Source: Mesorhizobium temperatum
Lineage (GTDB): Bacteria > Pseudomonadota > Alphaproteobacteria > Rhizobiales > Rhizobiaceae
NCBI RefSeq assembly: GCF_002284575.1
Contig: NZ_NPKJ01000073.1
Coordinates: forward strand, 57,124 to 121,123
Direction: 5' to 3'
DNA length: 64,000 nucleotides
Shown: positions 32,603 through 42,217 of the stretch, in pieces
Layout: every line of letters starts with the position of its first letter
Numbering within the stretch: the first letter of the stretch is position 1
Program-made: the position numbers and the translations under genes
Notes under the pieces: generated by a model
Databases searched by the model: none
Told to the model about the DNA's origin: nothing
What the model saw: the letters and a program-made list of their open reading frames with translations, nothing else

Positions 32603-33932
32603 GGGTCATGCCTTCGATCAGAAGCGTTGGTGCAGCGGTGCCGAAATTGCGATCGAGATCGCTCGCCGGAACCATGTTGAGGAACATGGTCTTCAGGTTC
32701 GAGGCGATGGTCACTTCCGCAACCGGATAGGCGAGCTCGCCATTCTCGATCCAGAAGCCGGAAGCGCCGCGGCTGTACTCGCCAGTCACCATGTCGACGC
32801 CCTGGCCGAACACTTCGGTGACGTAAAAGCCTGATTTGAGCGACTTGATGAGGTCCTCGGGCGTCCGCTCGCCCGGCTCGATGGCAAGATTGGTCGACGA
32901 CGGCGAGACGGAGGAGCCGTTGCGCGAACCGCGCCCGTTGGTGGTCAGCCCCAATTCCCGCGCCGCCGAGGTCGACAGGAACCAGTGGTTCAAAACGCCC
33001 TTCTCAAGCATGAGCAGCCTTTCGCCCTCGATGCCTTCGCCGTCGAACGGGCGCGATGCCTGGCCACGGAGCCGGAGCGGCTCGTCGGTGACGGTGATCG
33101 CCGCCGCCGCTACCTGCTTGCCCATCATGTCGCGCAGAAAGCTGGTCTTGCGCGCGACGGACGCGCCGTTGATGGCGCCGGCGAGATGGCCGGCGATGCC
33201 GCGGGCGACGCGCGGGTCGAACACCACGTCGACCGGCCCGGTCGCCGCCTTGCGCGCGCCGATGCGCCGCGCGGCGCGTTCGCCGGCCTTGCGGCCGATG
33301 TCCTCGGGCGCGTCCAGGTCGGAGAAATGTTGGCGCGAGGAGAATTCATAATCGCGCTCCATGCCGGTGCCCTCGCCGGCAATGACGCTGGTCGAGCGCG
33401 AAAAGCGCGACGCGACATAGTGGCCGACAAAGCCGTGCGAGGTGGCGAGCACCAGCCCGCCAAGCCCGGCGCTGGCGCCGCTGCCGGCCGAATTGGTAAC
33501 GCCCTTGACGGCAAGGGCTGCCGCTTCCGCGGCCAGCGCTGCTTCCTTCAACTGGTCGGCCGAAACTTCCGTCGGATCGAACAGATCGAGGTCGCGCGGC
33601 TTCCTGACCAGCAGGGCCGGATCGGCGAGCCCCTGATAGGGATCTTCCGGCGAGACTTTCGCCATCGCCACGGCGCGTTCGGCTAGCGCCTTCGGGTCGG
33701 AGGCAGCGGTTGCCGAGACGCTCGCCACCCGCTTGCCGACGAAGACGCGCAGCGAGACATCCTCGCTCTCGGACGCCTCGGTACCCTCGACCTTGCCAAG
33801 CCGCACCGACACGCCGGTCGAACGGCCGCGCACCGCAACCGCGTCGGCGGCGTCGGCGCCGGCCCGTTTGGCAGCCTCGACCAGGGCCGCGACGCGGTCG
33901 GTCAATTTCGCTGAGTCCAGCGTATCGGTCAT
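32589..33932 (-). CDS. pmbA: TldD/PmbA family metalloprotease-like protein
   Basis: About 447 residues, homologous to PmbA (TldE), the non-catalytic partner of TldD in a heterodimeric protease that processes small peptides. N-terminal segment KRAGADAADAVAVRGRSTGV and C-terminal SRNGSSVSPSSTNLAIEPGE fit the family; there is no HExxxH motif, as expected for PmbA rather than TldD. The start is ATG 33932, with AGGA eight bases upstream; ATG 33938 is an alternative. First gene of the envelope operon. Confidence 0.93.
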   Translation of the reverse strand: MTDTLDSAKLTDRVAALVEAAKRAGADAADAVAVRGRSTGVSVRLGKVEGTEASESEDVSLRVFVGKRVASVSATAASDPKALAERAVAMAKVSPEDPYQGLADPALLVRKPRDLDLFDPTEVSADQLKEAALAAEAAALAVKGVTNSAGSGASAGLGGLVLATSHGFVGHYVASRFSRSTSVIAGEGTGMERDYEFSSRQHFSDLDAPEDIGRKAGERAARRIGARKAATGPVDVVFDPRVARGIAGHLAGAINGASVARKTSFLRDMMGKQVAAAAITVTDEPLRLRGQASRPFDGEGIEGERLLMLEKGVLNHWFLSTSAARELGLTTNGRGSRNGSSVSPSSTNLAIEPGERTPEDLIKSLKSGFYVTEVFGQGVDMVTGEYSRGASGFWIENGELAYPVAEVTIASNLKTMFLNMVPASDLDRNFGTAAPTLLIEGMTLAGA

Positions 33933-33938
33933 GCACAT

Positions 33939-34280
33939 GTTCCTGTTTTTCCGCCTGACATAAAAGGGCGGCCGTTTCGCACCATCTATTGCTCCGATGT
34001 GGCTTGTGCAATGGCAGAAGTCGCAAGCAGATGGATCGGCCAGCAGACACCCGGCTTTAGGCGGCATGATCGAAGCGGGTCCTCAAAGGCTGCTTGGCGC
34101 CAGGCTCAGACTGGCCGACAGCCCTTTGATGCCGTGTCTCGATCACATGCGGACGTTCGATTGCGATAACGCCACCTATGTCCGTTCCACGCATGATCGG
34201 CACCTGCCCGAAACCGCTAAATTTTAGCGATTTCTTGTGTGTCCTTGGAACTTTGTAGCTTGCGTTCCATTTTCAACGGC
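33939..34280. other. Intergenic region with a 15-bp palindrome
   Basis: About 340 bp between the divergent pmbA-like and glycosyltransferase genes. The only structure I see is CGCTAAA-T-TTTAGCG (34215-34229), a perfect palindrome about 50-100 bp upstream of the glycosyltransferase start, a possible operator. The rest shows no gene or repeat. Confidence 0.4.
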
Positions 34281-35354
34281 ATGCGAGACTCTGTGATCCA
34301 AGGCATTAGGACTGCGGTGAACGAGTCGCCGCCGCGGTACTCGCTGGTCCTTCCCATTTACAATGAAGAGCAGGTGCTGCCGCGACTGATCGAGCGAATC
34401 AACTCGCTGATCTGCAGGTTGGACGGAGAGGCTGAGGCGATCTTCGTCGACGACGGAAGCCTCGATGGAAGCGTCGAATACCTTCGGAAAATGGTCGCCG
34501 TCGAGCCGCGCTTCCGCCTGATCGAGCTTTCCCGCAATTTCGGCCACCAGGTCGCGATCACGGCCGGCATGGACGCGGCTGCGGGTGATGCCGTCATCGT
34601 CATGGATGCCGACCTGCAAGACCCACCGGAGGTGGTTCTCGATCTGGTGGCGAAGTGGAAGGAAGGTTTCGAGATCGTCTATGCCCGCCGTGTCAAGCGT
34701 GAGGGCGAATCCTGGTTCAAGCGCATGACGGCGAGTCTCTTCTACCGCCTGCTGGAGAAGATGACGTCGGTCGACATCCCCCGCGACGTCGGCGATTTTC
34801 GCCTGGTCGGGCGCAAGGCTCTGGAAACCTTCAAGCAAATGCCCGAACACGACCGCTTCGTCAGGGGCATGTTCGCCTGGATGGGGTTCAAGCAGACGGC
34901 GGTGCCTTTCGAACGTCCCGCGCGGACCCTTGGCCAGACCAAATACCCATTCTGGAAGATGATGCACCTTGCCGTTCACGGCATCGTCAGCTTCTCCGAG
35001 AAGCCGCTGCGCATCGCGTTGTGGGGCGGATTGGCCATCTCCGCGCTTGCGGTGGTGTTCGGTGCTTACGCTATCTTCGCCTGGATTTTTGAAACCGGCA
35101 TCATTGCCGGCTGGACATCCACCGTGGTGATCGTGTCGCTCCTTTGCGGCATCAATCTTTTCATGACCGGCGTGGTCGGGCTCTATGTCGGCGGTATACA
35201 CGCCGAGGTGAAACGCCGTCCGCTTTACGTGATCGATCGGGTCGCCGGCTTCGACAAGGCAGTGCGTTCCGCCACCCCGGGTGAGAGCCGTCGATCGTTT
35301 CGAAAACCCAGGAACGGAGCCGCGGCGGATGGCCGAACTCTTCGACAGCTATAA
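34281..35354 (+). CDS. Family 2 glycosyltransferase (polyprenyl-phosphate sugar synthase type)
   Basis: About 357 residues. GT-A domain at about 13-240 with YSLVLPIYNEEQVLPRL, VDDGSLDGS and the DAD-like motif VMDADLQDPPEV, then two C-terminal membrane helices (about 250-275 and 285-310). This layout is that of GtrB/DPM enzymes, which move a sugar from a nucleotide donor to undecaprenyl phosphate. Start uncertain: ATG 34281 lacks a ribosome site; GTG 34317 has TTAGGA five bases upstream. It overlaps the methyltransferase by 26 bp, in a three-gene set that ends with GtrA. Confidence 0.9.
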   Translation: MRDSVIQGIRTAVNESPPRYSLVLPIYNEEQVLPRLIERINSLICRLDGEAEAIFVDDGSLDGSVEYLRKMVAVEPRFRLIELSRNFGHQVAITAGMDAAAGDAVIVMDADLQDPPEVVLDLVAKWKEGFEIVYARRVKREGESWFKRMTASLFYRLLEKMTSVDIPRDVGDFRLVGRKALETFKQMPEHDRFVRGMFAWMGFKQTAVPFERPARTLGQTKYPFWKMMHLAVHGIVSFSEKPLRIALWGGLAISALAVVFGAYAIFAWIFETGIIAGWTSTVVIVSLLCGINLFMTGVVGLYVGGIHAEVKRRPLYVIDRVAGFDKAVRSATPGESRRSFRKPRNGAAADGRTLRQL

Positions 35355-36021
35355 ATCAAATTATGGCGAGGCGGTCGCAGGATCCATCCGGTTTTCCGGC
35401 CTCAGGCACGACTTCTTTCTTATCGCCAAAGCCGACCTGCTGCAGCGTCTTGTCGTCGAGCGAAGGCTTCGGCAGGATGGTGCCGGTGTGCGGGCGCTGG
35501 ATGTCGGCTGCGGCGTCGGATCGCTCCACCCTTATCTCGAAGGCGTCTTCGAGAGCCTGGATGGCTGCGACGTCTCGGAGGAATCGATCCTGCGCGCCGG
35601 CCAGGACAATCCACGTGTGAGCTACAGAGCCTGCACCACGCCGAGCCTGCCTTATGAGGACGGCGCATTCGATCTGGCTTTCGCCAGTTGCGTCGTCCAT
35701 CATGTTCCGCCCGTTTCCTGGCTCGATTTCTTCCGGGAAATGCGGCGCGTTGTGCGGCCGGGCGGCGTCGCCTGCATCATCGAGCACAATCCCTATAATC
35801 CGCTGACGCGTCTTGCGGTGTTGCGGTGTCCGTTCGACCAGGATGCGGTCCTGCTCAAGGCTGCCAAGGCAAGGTCCCTCTTTCAGGAGACGGGTTTCCG
35901 GGATATCCGATCCGAGCACTTCCTGCTGCTGCCGTCGGCCAGGCCTTTTGCCAGAAAACTCGAACGCCTGCTCGCGCCCCTACCGCTCGGAGCCCAGTAC
36001 GTGTGCAGCGCGCATGTCTGA
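35329..36021 (+). CDS. Class I SAM-dependent methyltransferase
   Basis: About 230 residues with motif I ALDVGCGVGSLHPYL, a post-I acidic residue in DGCDVSEES, and FDLAFASCVVHHVPP, then RRVVRPGGVACIIEHNP, the usual Rossmann methyltransferase order. The start is ATG 35329, inside the end of the glycosyltransferase gene, and its stop overlaps the GtrA gene by 8 bp. Such tight overlap suggests it methylates the sugar or lipid handled by its neighbours, though it could modify another small molecule. Confidence 0.88.
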   Translation: MAELFDSYKSNYGEAVAGSIRFSGLRHDFFLIAKADLLQRLVVERRLRQDGAGVRALDVGCGVGSLHPYLEGVFESLDGCDVSEESILRAGQDNPRVSYRACTTPSLPYEDGAFDLAFASCVVHHVPPVSWLDFFREMRRVVRPGGVACIIEHNPYNPLTRLAVLRCPFDQDAVLLKAAKARSLFQETGFRDIRSEHFLLLPSARPFARKLERLLAPLPLGAQYVCSAHV

Positions 36022-36454
36022 GGACCGTTCGACCGCCGGCACAGGGCTGAAGCTGCTGGCGCGCTTCGGCTTGGTCGGCATCGCCGCGACAATCCTGTAT
36101 GCTGCCTTGGCTATCGCGTTGGTCGAATCGGAATGGATCGGCTTCTCGCCTGTCCAGGCGTCGCTTGCGGCTTACGCCGCGGCTGCCGTGTTTTCGTATT
36201 TCGCCCATAAATCAGTAACCTTCATGTCGAGCGGATCGCATCGATCGGAAGCGGCGCGTTTTGTCCTGCTGACGGCGACAGGCTTCGCCGTGGCTTACGC
36301 GGCGCCGGCGCTTTTGACGGCGAAACTCGGCCTGCCGCCCATCATCGCCATTCTGGTTACATGCCTGCTTATTCCGGCGGTCAACCTTCTCATGCTCGAC
36401 CGATGGGTTTTTGCGCAGCGTAGACCCGGCCGGCAAGGCGACCGCTCCACCTAA
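36014..36454 (+). CDS. GtrA family membrane protein
   Basis: About 146 residues with four membrane helices (about 14-36, 46-64, 78-98 and 103-123) and the GtrA signature LARFGLVGIAATILYAALA plus AAAVFSYFAHKSVTF. GtrA-type proteins flip polyprenyl-phosphate sugars or act with a GtrB glycosyltransferase. The gene ends the GT2-methyltransferase-GtrA set, just before the convergent minus-strand pair. Confidence 0.92.
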   Translation: MSEDRSTAGTGLKLLARFGLVGIAATILYAALAIALVESEWIGFSPVQASLAAYAAAAVFSYFAHKSVTFMSSGSHRSEAARFVLLTATGFAVAYAAPALLTAKLGLPPIIAILVTCLLIPAVNLLMLDRWVFAQRRPGRQGDRST

Positions 36455-36460
36455 TCCACC

Positions 36461-37084
36461 TCAAATTGCATCGAGCCGGAACGCCACCAGCTTGATGGAG
36501 CGCTTGTAGATGTTGCTGGCGGCCGGAGTTGGCGGAATGCCGTCGAGATAGTCGAAGGCGATTTCGAGTGTATCGGCGTTGCCGAGCGCCGCCGGTGGAA
36601 TGACGAACGAGACCATTCGTGGTTCTTTGCCAGACAGCGTCACCGCATGCGCCCGAACACCGTTCACCGAGATCACAACCCTCTGCGTGATCTGTGGAGG
36701 ACGAATGACGGCGGCCATTTGCAGCGTGGCTGTCAGCCCGTTGCGCAGCGGCGGTATCTTAACGCGAAGCCGCGAGGTCTCGCCTAGGGAATGGGTGCCG
36801 TCGGCAACGGGTCCCGACCAGCCGCAGACCTTTATGCCGGCTGCCTGTTTGGCGCCGTCGTTCCGGAACGATACCGTCCGGCCAAGTGTGTAGCTGCCGA
36901 CGGCATCGCGATTGAGGCAGGTCGTCGTCCGATCGATGTAATAGGCGCGATAATCGGCATTGACGTTTGGATTGAGAGCAAGCGCAAGGATGACGATCTC
37001 GGACCCGGCCAGAACCGCCGCGAGCGCGTAGCCGCCGAGCGAGGCGGCGCGTCTGTAAGGCCCCAGAGTGTCAGACCAGGGCAA
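36461..37084 (-). CDS. Membrane-anchored protein of unknown function
   Basis: About 207 residues with one hydrophobic segment near residues 17-41, then an extracytoplasmic beta-rich part containing a Cys-flanked segment (TTTCLNRDAVGSYTLGRTV) and YLDGIPPTPAASNIYKRSIK. The start is a TTG at 37084, chosen because GGAGG lies five bases upstream; it overlaps the preceding mannosyltransferase-like gene by 14 bp. Coupled expression suggests it helps that enzyme at the membrane. No family recognised. Confidence 0.6.
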   Translation of the reverse strand: MPWSDTLGPYRRAASLGGYALAAVLAGSEIVILALALNPNVNADYRAYYIDRTTTCLNRDAVGSYTLGRTVSFRNDGAKQAAGIKVCGWSGPVADGTHSLGETSRLRVKIPPLRNGLTATLQMAAVIRPPQITQRVVISVNGVRAHAVTLSGKEPRMVSFVIPPAALGNADTLEIAFDYLDGIPPTPAASNIYKRSIKLVAFRLDAI

Positions 37085-38246
37085 GGTAGCCTCCGATCCA
37101 CGCCACAGTCGTGAAATAACAGGCGCCAAGGAAGAGAACCAAAGCTGCGAGCCAAATGAGCCTCGACGCCGACAACAGGACGACGAGCATCATTGTCAGA
37201 GGCGCAAGCCCAATGACGTATCTGACCATCGAGGCCAGGTTGGTGATCAGTGGCAGGATGATGCAGAGCGCGCAGAACAGTGCCGCGCCATATTGCTTGC
37301 GAGCCGCCAGAACGGCCGACAGTGCCAATCCGCTGATCGCGGCCAGCGCGCTCCATTGCGGCGCCGTGGGCAGCCATCCAGTGGTCGGAACGGCGGAGAG
37401 CCCGTCCCATAGAAAGACCAGCGGATTACCGGCCACCCGTCCGAACGCGCGCTGGATGTGCAAGAACGCAAAGCCGTCTCCGACGGTGAGGTACAGGAAC
37501 AGGATGTAAGCGAACAGACCGGCCGGCGAGATGAGGACAGCGACCAGCAGATCCGGTCGGCCAAGTACCCATCGTGGAAAAGACAGCGCCGATCCGCCCT
37601 GCTGGCGGTGCTCCCTGAACATTTGAATGACGGTCGCAAATACGACGAAAACCCCGACCAGCCTGGTCGCCGACAGCAGCGCGGATGAGACGCCCGCGGC
37701 GAGATAGCTGGAGCGTTTGAGTGCCAGAAAAACGCACGAGGTCAGGAGCACGAAAAGCGGTTCGCTCAGGAAGGTAGTGAAGTGAAAGGAGAACGGGCCA
37801 CTGAGCAGAAATGCGCAATACAGCACATAGGCCCGCATGTTCTTCTCGAGCAGCGGCCATGCCACCAGACTGGCGGCGTAGCTGCAGACAATGGAAGTGA
37901 TGGTGGCGACCAGTATCGTAGGGAAAGGGAAAACAGACCGGATCGCCGCCACCAGCATCGGATAGAGCGGGAAGAAGCCCCAGCGACCGACATTGCTGTG
38001 GTCTGGAATGGGAAAGCGCTCGTAACCTTGTTCACTGATGTCAATATACCAGGCACAATCCCACCGGCAGAGCGCGCGGGCATAAGCCGCGAAACCTGGT
38101 TCCTCCGACACCGAAGCAAATGCCGCATAGCGAATGGCCAGTCCGCTGAGCACGAACAGCAACGGCACCGCTGCGACGGTCAGGACCATGGCGCGAGCGC
38201 CAGCGCTCGCACGCGCGACATCTTCGAGCGCCAACTCTGCCTCCAC
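37071..38246 (-). CDS. PIG-V-like mannosyltransferase, polytopic membrane protein
   Basis: A 391-residue membrane protein with about ten hydrophobic segments. Near residue 63 it has CRWDCAWYIDISEQGYE, the luminal acidic motif of PIG-V/GT-C sugar transferases that use a polyprenyl-phosphate sugar. GWFFPLYPML-like residues follow. A GTG at 38246 is the start. It is convergent with the GT2-methyltransferase-GtrA set, which could provide its lipid-linked donor (inference). Confidence 0.75.
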   Translation of the reverse strand: MEAELALEDVARASAGARAMVLTVAAVPLLFVLSGLAIRYAAFASVSEEPGFAAYARALCRWDCAWYIDISEQGYERFPIPDHSNVGRWGFFPLYPMLVAAIRSVFPFPTILVATITSIVCSYAASLVAWPLLEKNMRAYVLYCAFLLSGPFSFHFTTFLSEPLFVLLTSCVFLALKRSSYLAAGVSSALLSATRLVGVFVVFATVIQMFREHRQQGGSALSFPRWVLGRPDLLVAVLISPAGLFAYILFLYLTVGDGFAFLHIQRAFGRVAGNPLVFLWDGLSAVPTTGWLPTAPQWSALAAISGLALSAVLAARKQYGAALFCALCIILPLITNLASMVRYVIGLAPLTMMLVVLLSASRLIWLAALVLFLGACYFTTVAWIGGYLALV

Positions 38247-38344
38247 CCATTCGAGTGGCTGGCGCCACTCTCCCCTCTAAATTAGCGCCGCCGGGGCAAA
38301 TTCAAGACATCCCTCTCGTCGGCGGCATCATCTTCGTCTCCGGA

Positions 38345-40336
38345 TCACGAGTCTCTCAGCCAGACGAGCATCTCTCCGGGATCGCGGTTGTCCCAGGCGA
38401 AGTAAGGAACGGCGGTGACTTTTGCTTCCTCAACCGCCGGCGGTTCGGTGCGGTAGAGGCCGTCGTCCCAGCTCTCAAACGCCTCTCTCCTGGCCAGAGC
38501 CGAAAGCGTCACGACGCCGCCCAATAGGTTCGGCTGCTTATGCGCCTCGATGTTTGCTGTGCGTGGCAAGGCGATGCGGTGCAGCTGGCCGGCATTGTCG
38601 GTCTCCTCGATGCAATAGATCAGCGGGCCGCGCGCGAGCGCGACACGGCCGATGTCCTGGCGCACCTCCGGGTTGGCGTAGAGGCGGTCGACAGCCATTT
38701 CAACATCGAGCTCGACCTGGTCGCCCTTGCGCCACTCGCGCCGGATCGCGGCATAGCCGTCGCTGGTGACATCTCCCAGATCGACATCGGCGCCATTCAC
38801 CTTGAGCGCCGCGTTGCGGCACCAGGCCGGCAGGCGCAGGTGCAAGGTGAACTCGGTCGGCGCCTCGGGTTCGATAGTGATCGAGACCGCGCCGTCCCAT
38901 GGATAGTTGCTGGTCTGGATCAGCTCTATTTGCGTCCCTGCGATATCGAAACGAGCCGTGCTGTTTCCATAGAGATGGACGGCCAGCGCGTCGTCCGACA
39001 ATCCGTAGAAATAGCTGCCGATCGAGGCCACCATGCGCCCGATATTGGGCGGGCAGCAGGGGCAGCGATGCCATTTCCAGCGGTTGTGCTTGCCCCGGCT
39101 TTCCAGCGGATTTTCATAGAAGAACAGCGAGCCGTCGAGCGACAGGCCCGAAATCGAGCCGTTGTAGAGAGCTCGCTCCATCATGTCGGCATAGCGCGCA
39201 TTGGGGCCCATGCCGAGCATGCGGCTGGCCCAGAACACCAGTCCGACCGAAGCGCAGGTCTCGGCATAGGCGGTTTCGTTGGGCAGATCGTAGTCGGCGG
39301 TAAAACCCTCATTGTGCGACGACGGCCCGAGGCCGCCGGTGATGTAGAGGTTCTTGGTCGTGAGATCGTCCCACAGCCGGTCGAGCGCCACGCGCAGCGT
39401 GTCGTCGCCATATTCGGTGGCGATATCGGCCATGCCCGAATAGAGGTACATCGCCCTGACCGCATGGCCGACGACCTTGTCCTGATCGCGCACCGGCTTG
39501 TGCGATTGGCTGTATTCGTAGGTCTTGAAATGATAGGCTTTTGGGTCGGCGCCGCGGGCACGTGCCTCCTCGTCGAAATAATGCGGCTCAAGGCCGCGCT
39601 GGTCGATGAAGTATTTTGCCAGGTCCATGTACTTTTGCTGGCCGGTCACGCGCGCGAGCTTGACTAACGCCAGCTCGATCTCCTCGTGGCCGCAATAGCC
39701 CTGCCTCTTGCCGGGCTCGGGGCCGAACGTCTCGGCGATATGGTCGGCATAGCGGCACATGATGTCGAGCAGCTTGCGCTTTCCCGTCGCCTGGGAGTAG
39801 GCGACCGCGCCCTCGATCAGATGGCCGGCGCAATAGAGCTCGTGGCAATCGCGCAGATTGGTCCAGCGCAGGCCGGGCTGGATACGCTGGTACCAGCTCG
39901 ACAGATAACCGTCCGGCTGCTGCAGCTTGCCGTACATGTCGATGACGGCATCGATCTTCTTCTCCAGCGCGTCATTGCGGCGGCGGTAGAGCGAATAGGC
40001 GGCGGTCTCGATGGTCTTGCCCCAGTCGCTGTCCCAGAACATCTGCGTCGTCACCGTCGATCCCGTGAACTCGTTGCCGGCGGTGGCTGCCTCGTCCGGC
40101 GAGGGTGAGTGGAATGGAATGACGACGCCCGGCGATGGCCGGTCCGGATCGATCTGCTCGAGCATGCGCGCCTCGACGCAGCGGTCATACAGGATATTGG
40201 CGGTCCTGGTGGCGACGGCATCGACACGGTCGCCCCAGAAGCCGCGCACATCGACCTGCGGCACGGGAAGCGGACGGAAGGCGAGTTTCGGCTTGCCCGG
40301 CGTGGTGCCCTGAGGGGCCGATTGCGATGCGGTCAT
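38345..40336 (-). CDS. Glycoside hydrolase family 127 protein (beta-L-arabinofuranosidase-like)
   Basis: A 663-residue cytosolic enzyme. The zinc-binding and catalytic Cys/Glu cluster of GH127 is visible: ETAYAETCASVGLVFW (Glu and Cys) and HRCPCCPPNIGRMVAS (Cys-Cys). Studied members remove beta-L-arabinofuranose from plant glycans such as hydroxyproline-linked arabinans. It follows two ABC permease genes after 28 bp, so it is probably in one operon with a sugar importer and a LacI regulator. A plant cell-wall or root-exudate arabinoside is the likely substrate. Confidence 0.9.
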   Translation of the reverse strand: MTASQSAPQGTTPGKPKLAFRPLPVPQVDVRGFWGDRVDAVATRTANILYDRCVEARMLEQIDPDRPSPGVVIPFHSPSPDEAATAGNEFTGSTVTTQMFWDSDWGKTIETAAYSLYRRRNDALEKKIDAVIDMYGKLQQPDGYLSSWYQRIQPGLRWTNLRDCHELYCAGHLIEGAVAYSQATGKRKLLDIMCRYADHIAETFGPEPGKRQGYCGHEEIELALVKLARVTGQQKYMDLAKYFIDQRGLEPHYFDEEARARGADPKAYHFKTYEYSQSHKPVRDQDKVVGHAVRAMYLYSGMADIATEYGDDTLRVALDRLWDDLTTKNLYITGGLGPSSHNEGFTADYDLPNETAYAETCASVGLVFWASRMLGMGPNARYADMMERALYNGSISGLSLDGSLFFYENPLESRGKHNRWKWHRCPCCPPNIGRMVASIGSYFYGLSDDALAVHLYGNSTARFDIAGTQIELIQTSNYPWDGAVSITIEPEAPTEFTLHLRLPAWCRNAALKVNGADVDLGDVTSDGYAAIRREWRKGDQVELDVEMAVDRLYANPEVRQDIGRVALARGPLIYCIEETDNAGQLHRIALPRTANIEAHKQPNLLGGVVTLSALARREAFESWDDGLYRTEPPAVEEAKVTAVPYFAWDNRDPGEMLVWLRDS

Positions 40337-40363
40337 GAATTTACTCCGGTTCGATTCGATTGG

Positions 40364-41221
40364 TCACTTCACGGCCCCTGCCATGAGGCCGCGGATGTAG
40401 AAGCGCTGCAGCAACAGGAAGAGCACCAGGCACGGCACCATCATCACGGTGACGCCGGCCTGCACCGCGCCCCAGTCGATGGCGCCGAAGCGGCCGGACT
40501 GAAGCGCCGTCATCATGATCGGCAGCGTGAATTTGGACTGATCCGTCATCAGCACCAGCGCTGCCAGAAACTCGTTCCAGGCGCCGAGGAATGCGAACAG
40601 CGCGATGGTGACGATGCCCGGCCAGACCAGCGGCAGCATCACCCGCAGCAGCATGGTGACATTGTTGGCGCCGTCCATACGGGCCGCTTCCTCGATCTCG
40701 CGCGGAACCGCGTCGAAGGCGTTGCGCATCATGAAGATCGAGAACGGCAGCTGCAGCGTGACATAAACGCAGACCAGCCCGGTCAGCGTGTTGTGCAGGC
40801 CGATCTTGGTCAGCACCAGGAAGATCGGCGTCAGGATCGACTGGAACGGGATCATGATCGTCGACAGGATGAGGACGAAGAGCAGGTTCTTCAGCGGAAA
40901 GCGGAAGCGCGAAAAACCGTAGCCGGCCAGCACGCTGACGATCACCGACAGCACCACCGTCATGACCGAGACATAGATGCTGTTTTGCGCCGGCAGCCAG
41001 AGGCCGTCGCCGAAAGTGTTGAGCGTGGCGTAGTTCTCGACTGAAAAGCCCGTCGTCGGCCAGGGTGGCAGCGGCGGCTGACGCGATTCCTGCGCCGGCT
41101 TGAACGCCGAAAGCACGGTCCAGACGATCGGCGCCAGGAACAGCAGCGAGGCGATGATGCCCGTCGAGTGCTCGGCGATCTGCATCCCGATGCGGCGTTT
41201 GCGGCTGCGTGCCTGCGCCAT
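40364..41221 (-). CDS. Sugar ABC transporter permease, MalG type
   Basis: A 285-residue permease with six membrane helices and the EAA loop EIEEAARMDGANNVTMLLRVMLP minus its end, which contacts the ATPase. The ATG overlaps the upstream permease stop (TGATG). It forms a heterodimer with the MalF-type partner to import a carbohydrate delivered by the solute-binding protein encoded at 42496-43752. No ATPase gene is present in the operon. Confidence 0.95.
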   Translation of the reverse strand: MAQARSRKRRIGMQIAEHSTGIIASLLFLAPIVWTVLSAFKPAQESRQPPLPPWPTTGFSVENYATLNTFGDGLWLPAQNSIYVSVMTVVLSVIVSVLAGYGFSRFRFPLKNLLFVLILSTIMIPFQSILTPIFLVLTKIGLHNTLTGLVCVYVTLQLPFSIFMMRNAFDAVPREIEEAARMDGANNVTMLLRVMLPLVWPGIVTIALFAFLGAWNEFLAALVLMTDQSKFTLPIMMTALQSGRFGAIDWGAVQAGVTVMMVPCLVLFLLLQRFYIRGLMAGAVK

Positions 41222-42144
41222 CAGTCAACGCCCTCCGGTTGGCGCAGCAGCCGCAGTTGGATGAGGCTGAGCGCGACCAGGATGACCAGCAAGATCATCG
41301 ACAGTGCGGCGCCATAGCCGAGCTTGAACGACACGAAGGACTGGTTGAAAATCCAGTAGACGGCGGTCAGCGTCTGGTTGCGCGGCCCACCGCGCAGGAT
41401 GATGTAGAACTGGTCGAAGGCGAGCACCGAGCCGGCAACCGACAGGATCAGCGCCAGCGCCAGAGTGCGGCGCATCAGCGGCAGGGTGATGGCGCGAAAC
41501 CGCGCCAGCGGCCCTGCCCCGTCGATCATCGCCGCCTCCTGCAGATCCGGCGGGATGGATTGCAGGCCGGTCATCAGGATGATCATGGTGAAGCCCGCCA
41601 CCTTCCAGACGACCATGGCGATGATCGACCAGAACGCCGGCTGAAAGGTCGCCAGCAGATTGACCTTTTTCTCGGTCAGGCCGAGCTCGAAGGCGGCCGG
41701 ACTGAACAGGCCGGAATCGACATTGAGCAGCCACGACCAGAGCAGGCTGGCCGAGGCGAAACCGATGACGGCCGGCATGAAGAAGGATGTCCGGTAGAAG
41801 CCGGTCAGCGGCCGCGGCCTTTCGATGAACAGCGCCAGCGGAAAGGCGACGGCGAAGATCGCGATCGTCACCACCACCGTGTAGTAGCCGGTGAAACGCA
41901 GCGCGTTCCAGAACCTGGTATCGCGCAGGATCGCCCAGTAATTGTCGAGGCCAATGAAGGAGTGCGCGCCCATCAGCGGCCAGTTGTGCAGCGACATCCA
42001 CGCCGTCATGCAAAGCGGGACGATGAAGAAGACGACGACAAGGGCAACGGCCGGCGCGACATAGAGCAGGCCAATCCACTGCCGGCGGCCGGCGCCGACC
42101 AGTTTGCGGCGTGTTGGGGTGGAAAGTGCTGCGATGGAGGTCAT
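41221..42144 (-). CDS. Sugar ABC transporter permease, MalF type
   Basis: A 307-residue permease with six membrane helices, starting with the usual cytoplasmic basic tail (TPTRRKLVGAGRRQWIG), and the EAA loop PPDLQEAAMIDGAGPLARFR. Downstream partner overlaps by one base. Between this gene and the solute-binding protein gene lie about 350 bp with a large inverted repeat, which may hold a transcript end or processing site. Confidence 0.95.
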   Translation of the reverse strand: MTSIAALSTPTRRKLVGAGRRQWIGLLYVAPAVALVVVFFIVPLCMTAWMSLHNWPLMGAHSFIGLDNYWAILRDTRFWNALRFTGYYTVVVTIAIFAVAFPLALFIERPRPLTGFYRTSFFMPAVIGFASASLLWSWLLNVDSGLFSPAAFELGLTEKKVNLLATFQPAFWSIIAMVVWKVAGFTMIILMTGLQSIPPDLQEAAMIDGAGPLARFRAITLPLMRRTLALALILSVAGSVLAFDQFYIILRGGPRNQTLTAVYWIFNQSFVSFKLGYGAALSMILLVILVALSLIQLRLLRQPEGVD

Positions 42145-42217
42145 GCGCGGTTCTTGCTGTTAAATGGATGCAAATGTCCGGCCGACTGCGCCAAGGCAAT
42201 CGTTTGGGGTTGGCGCT

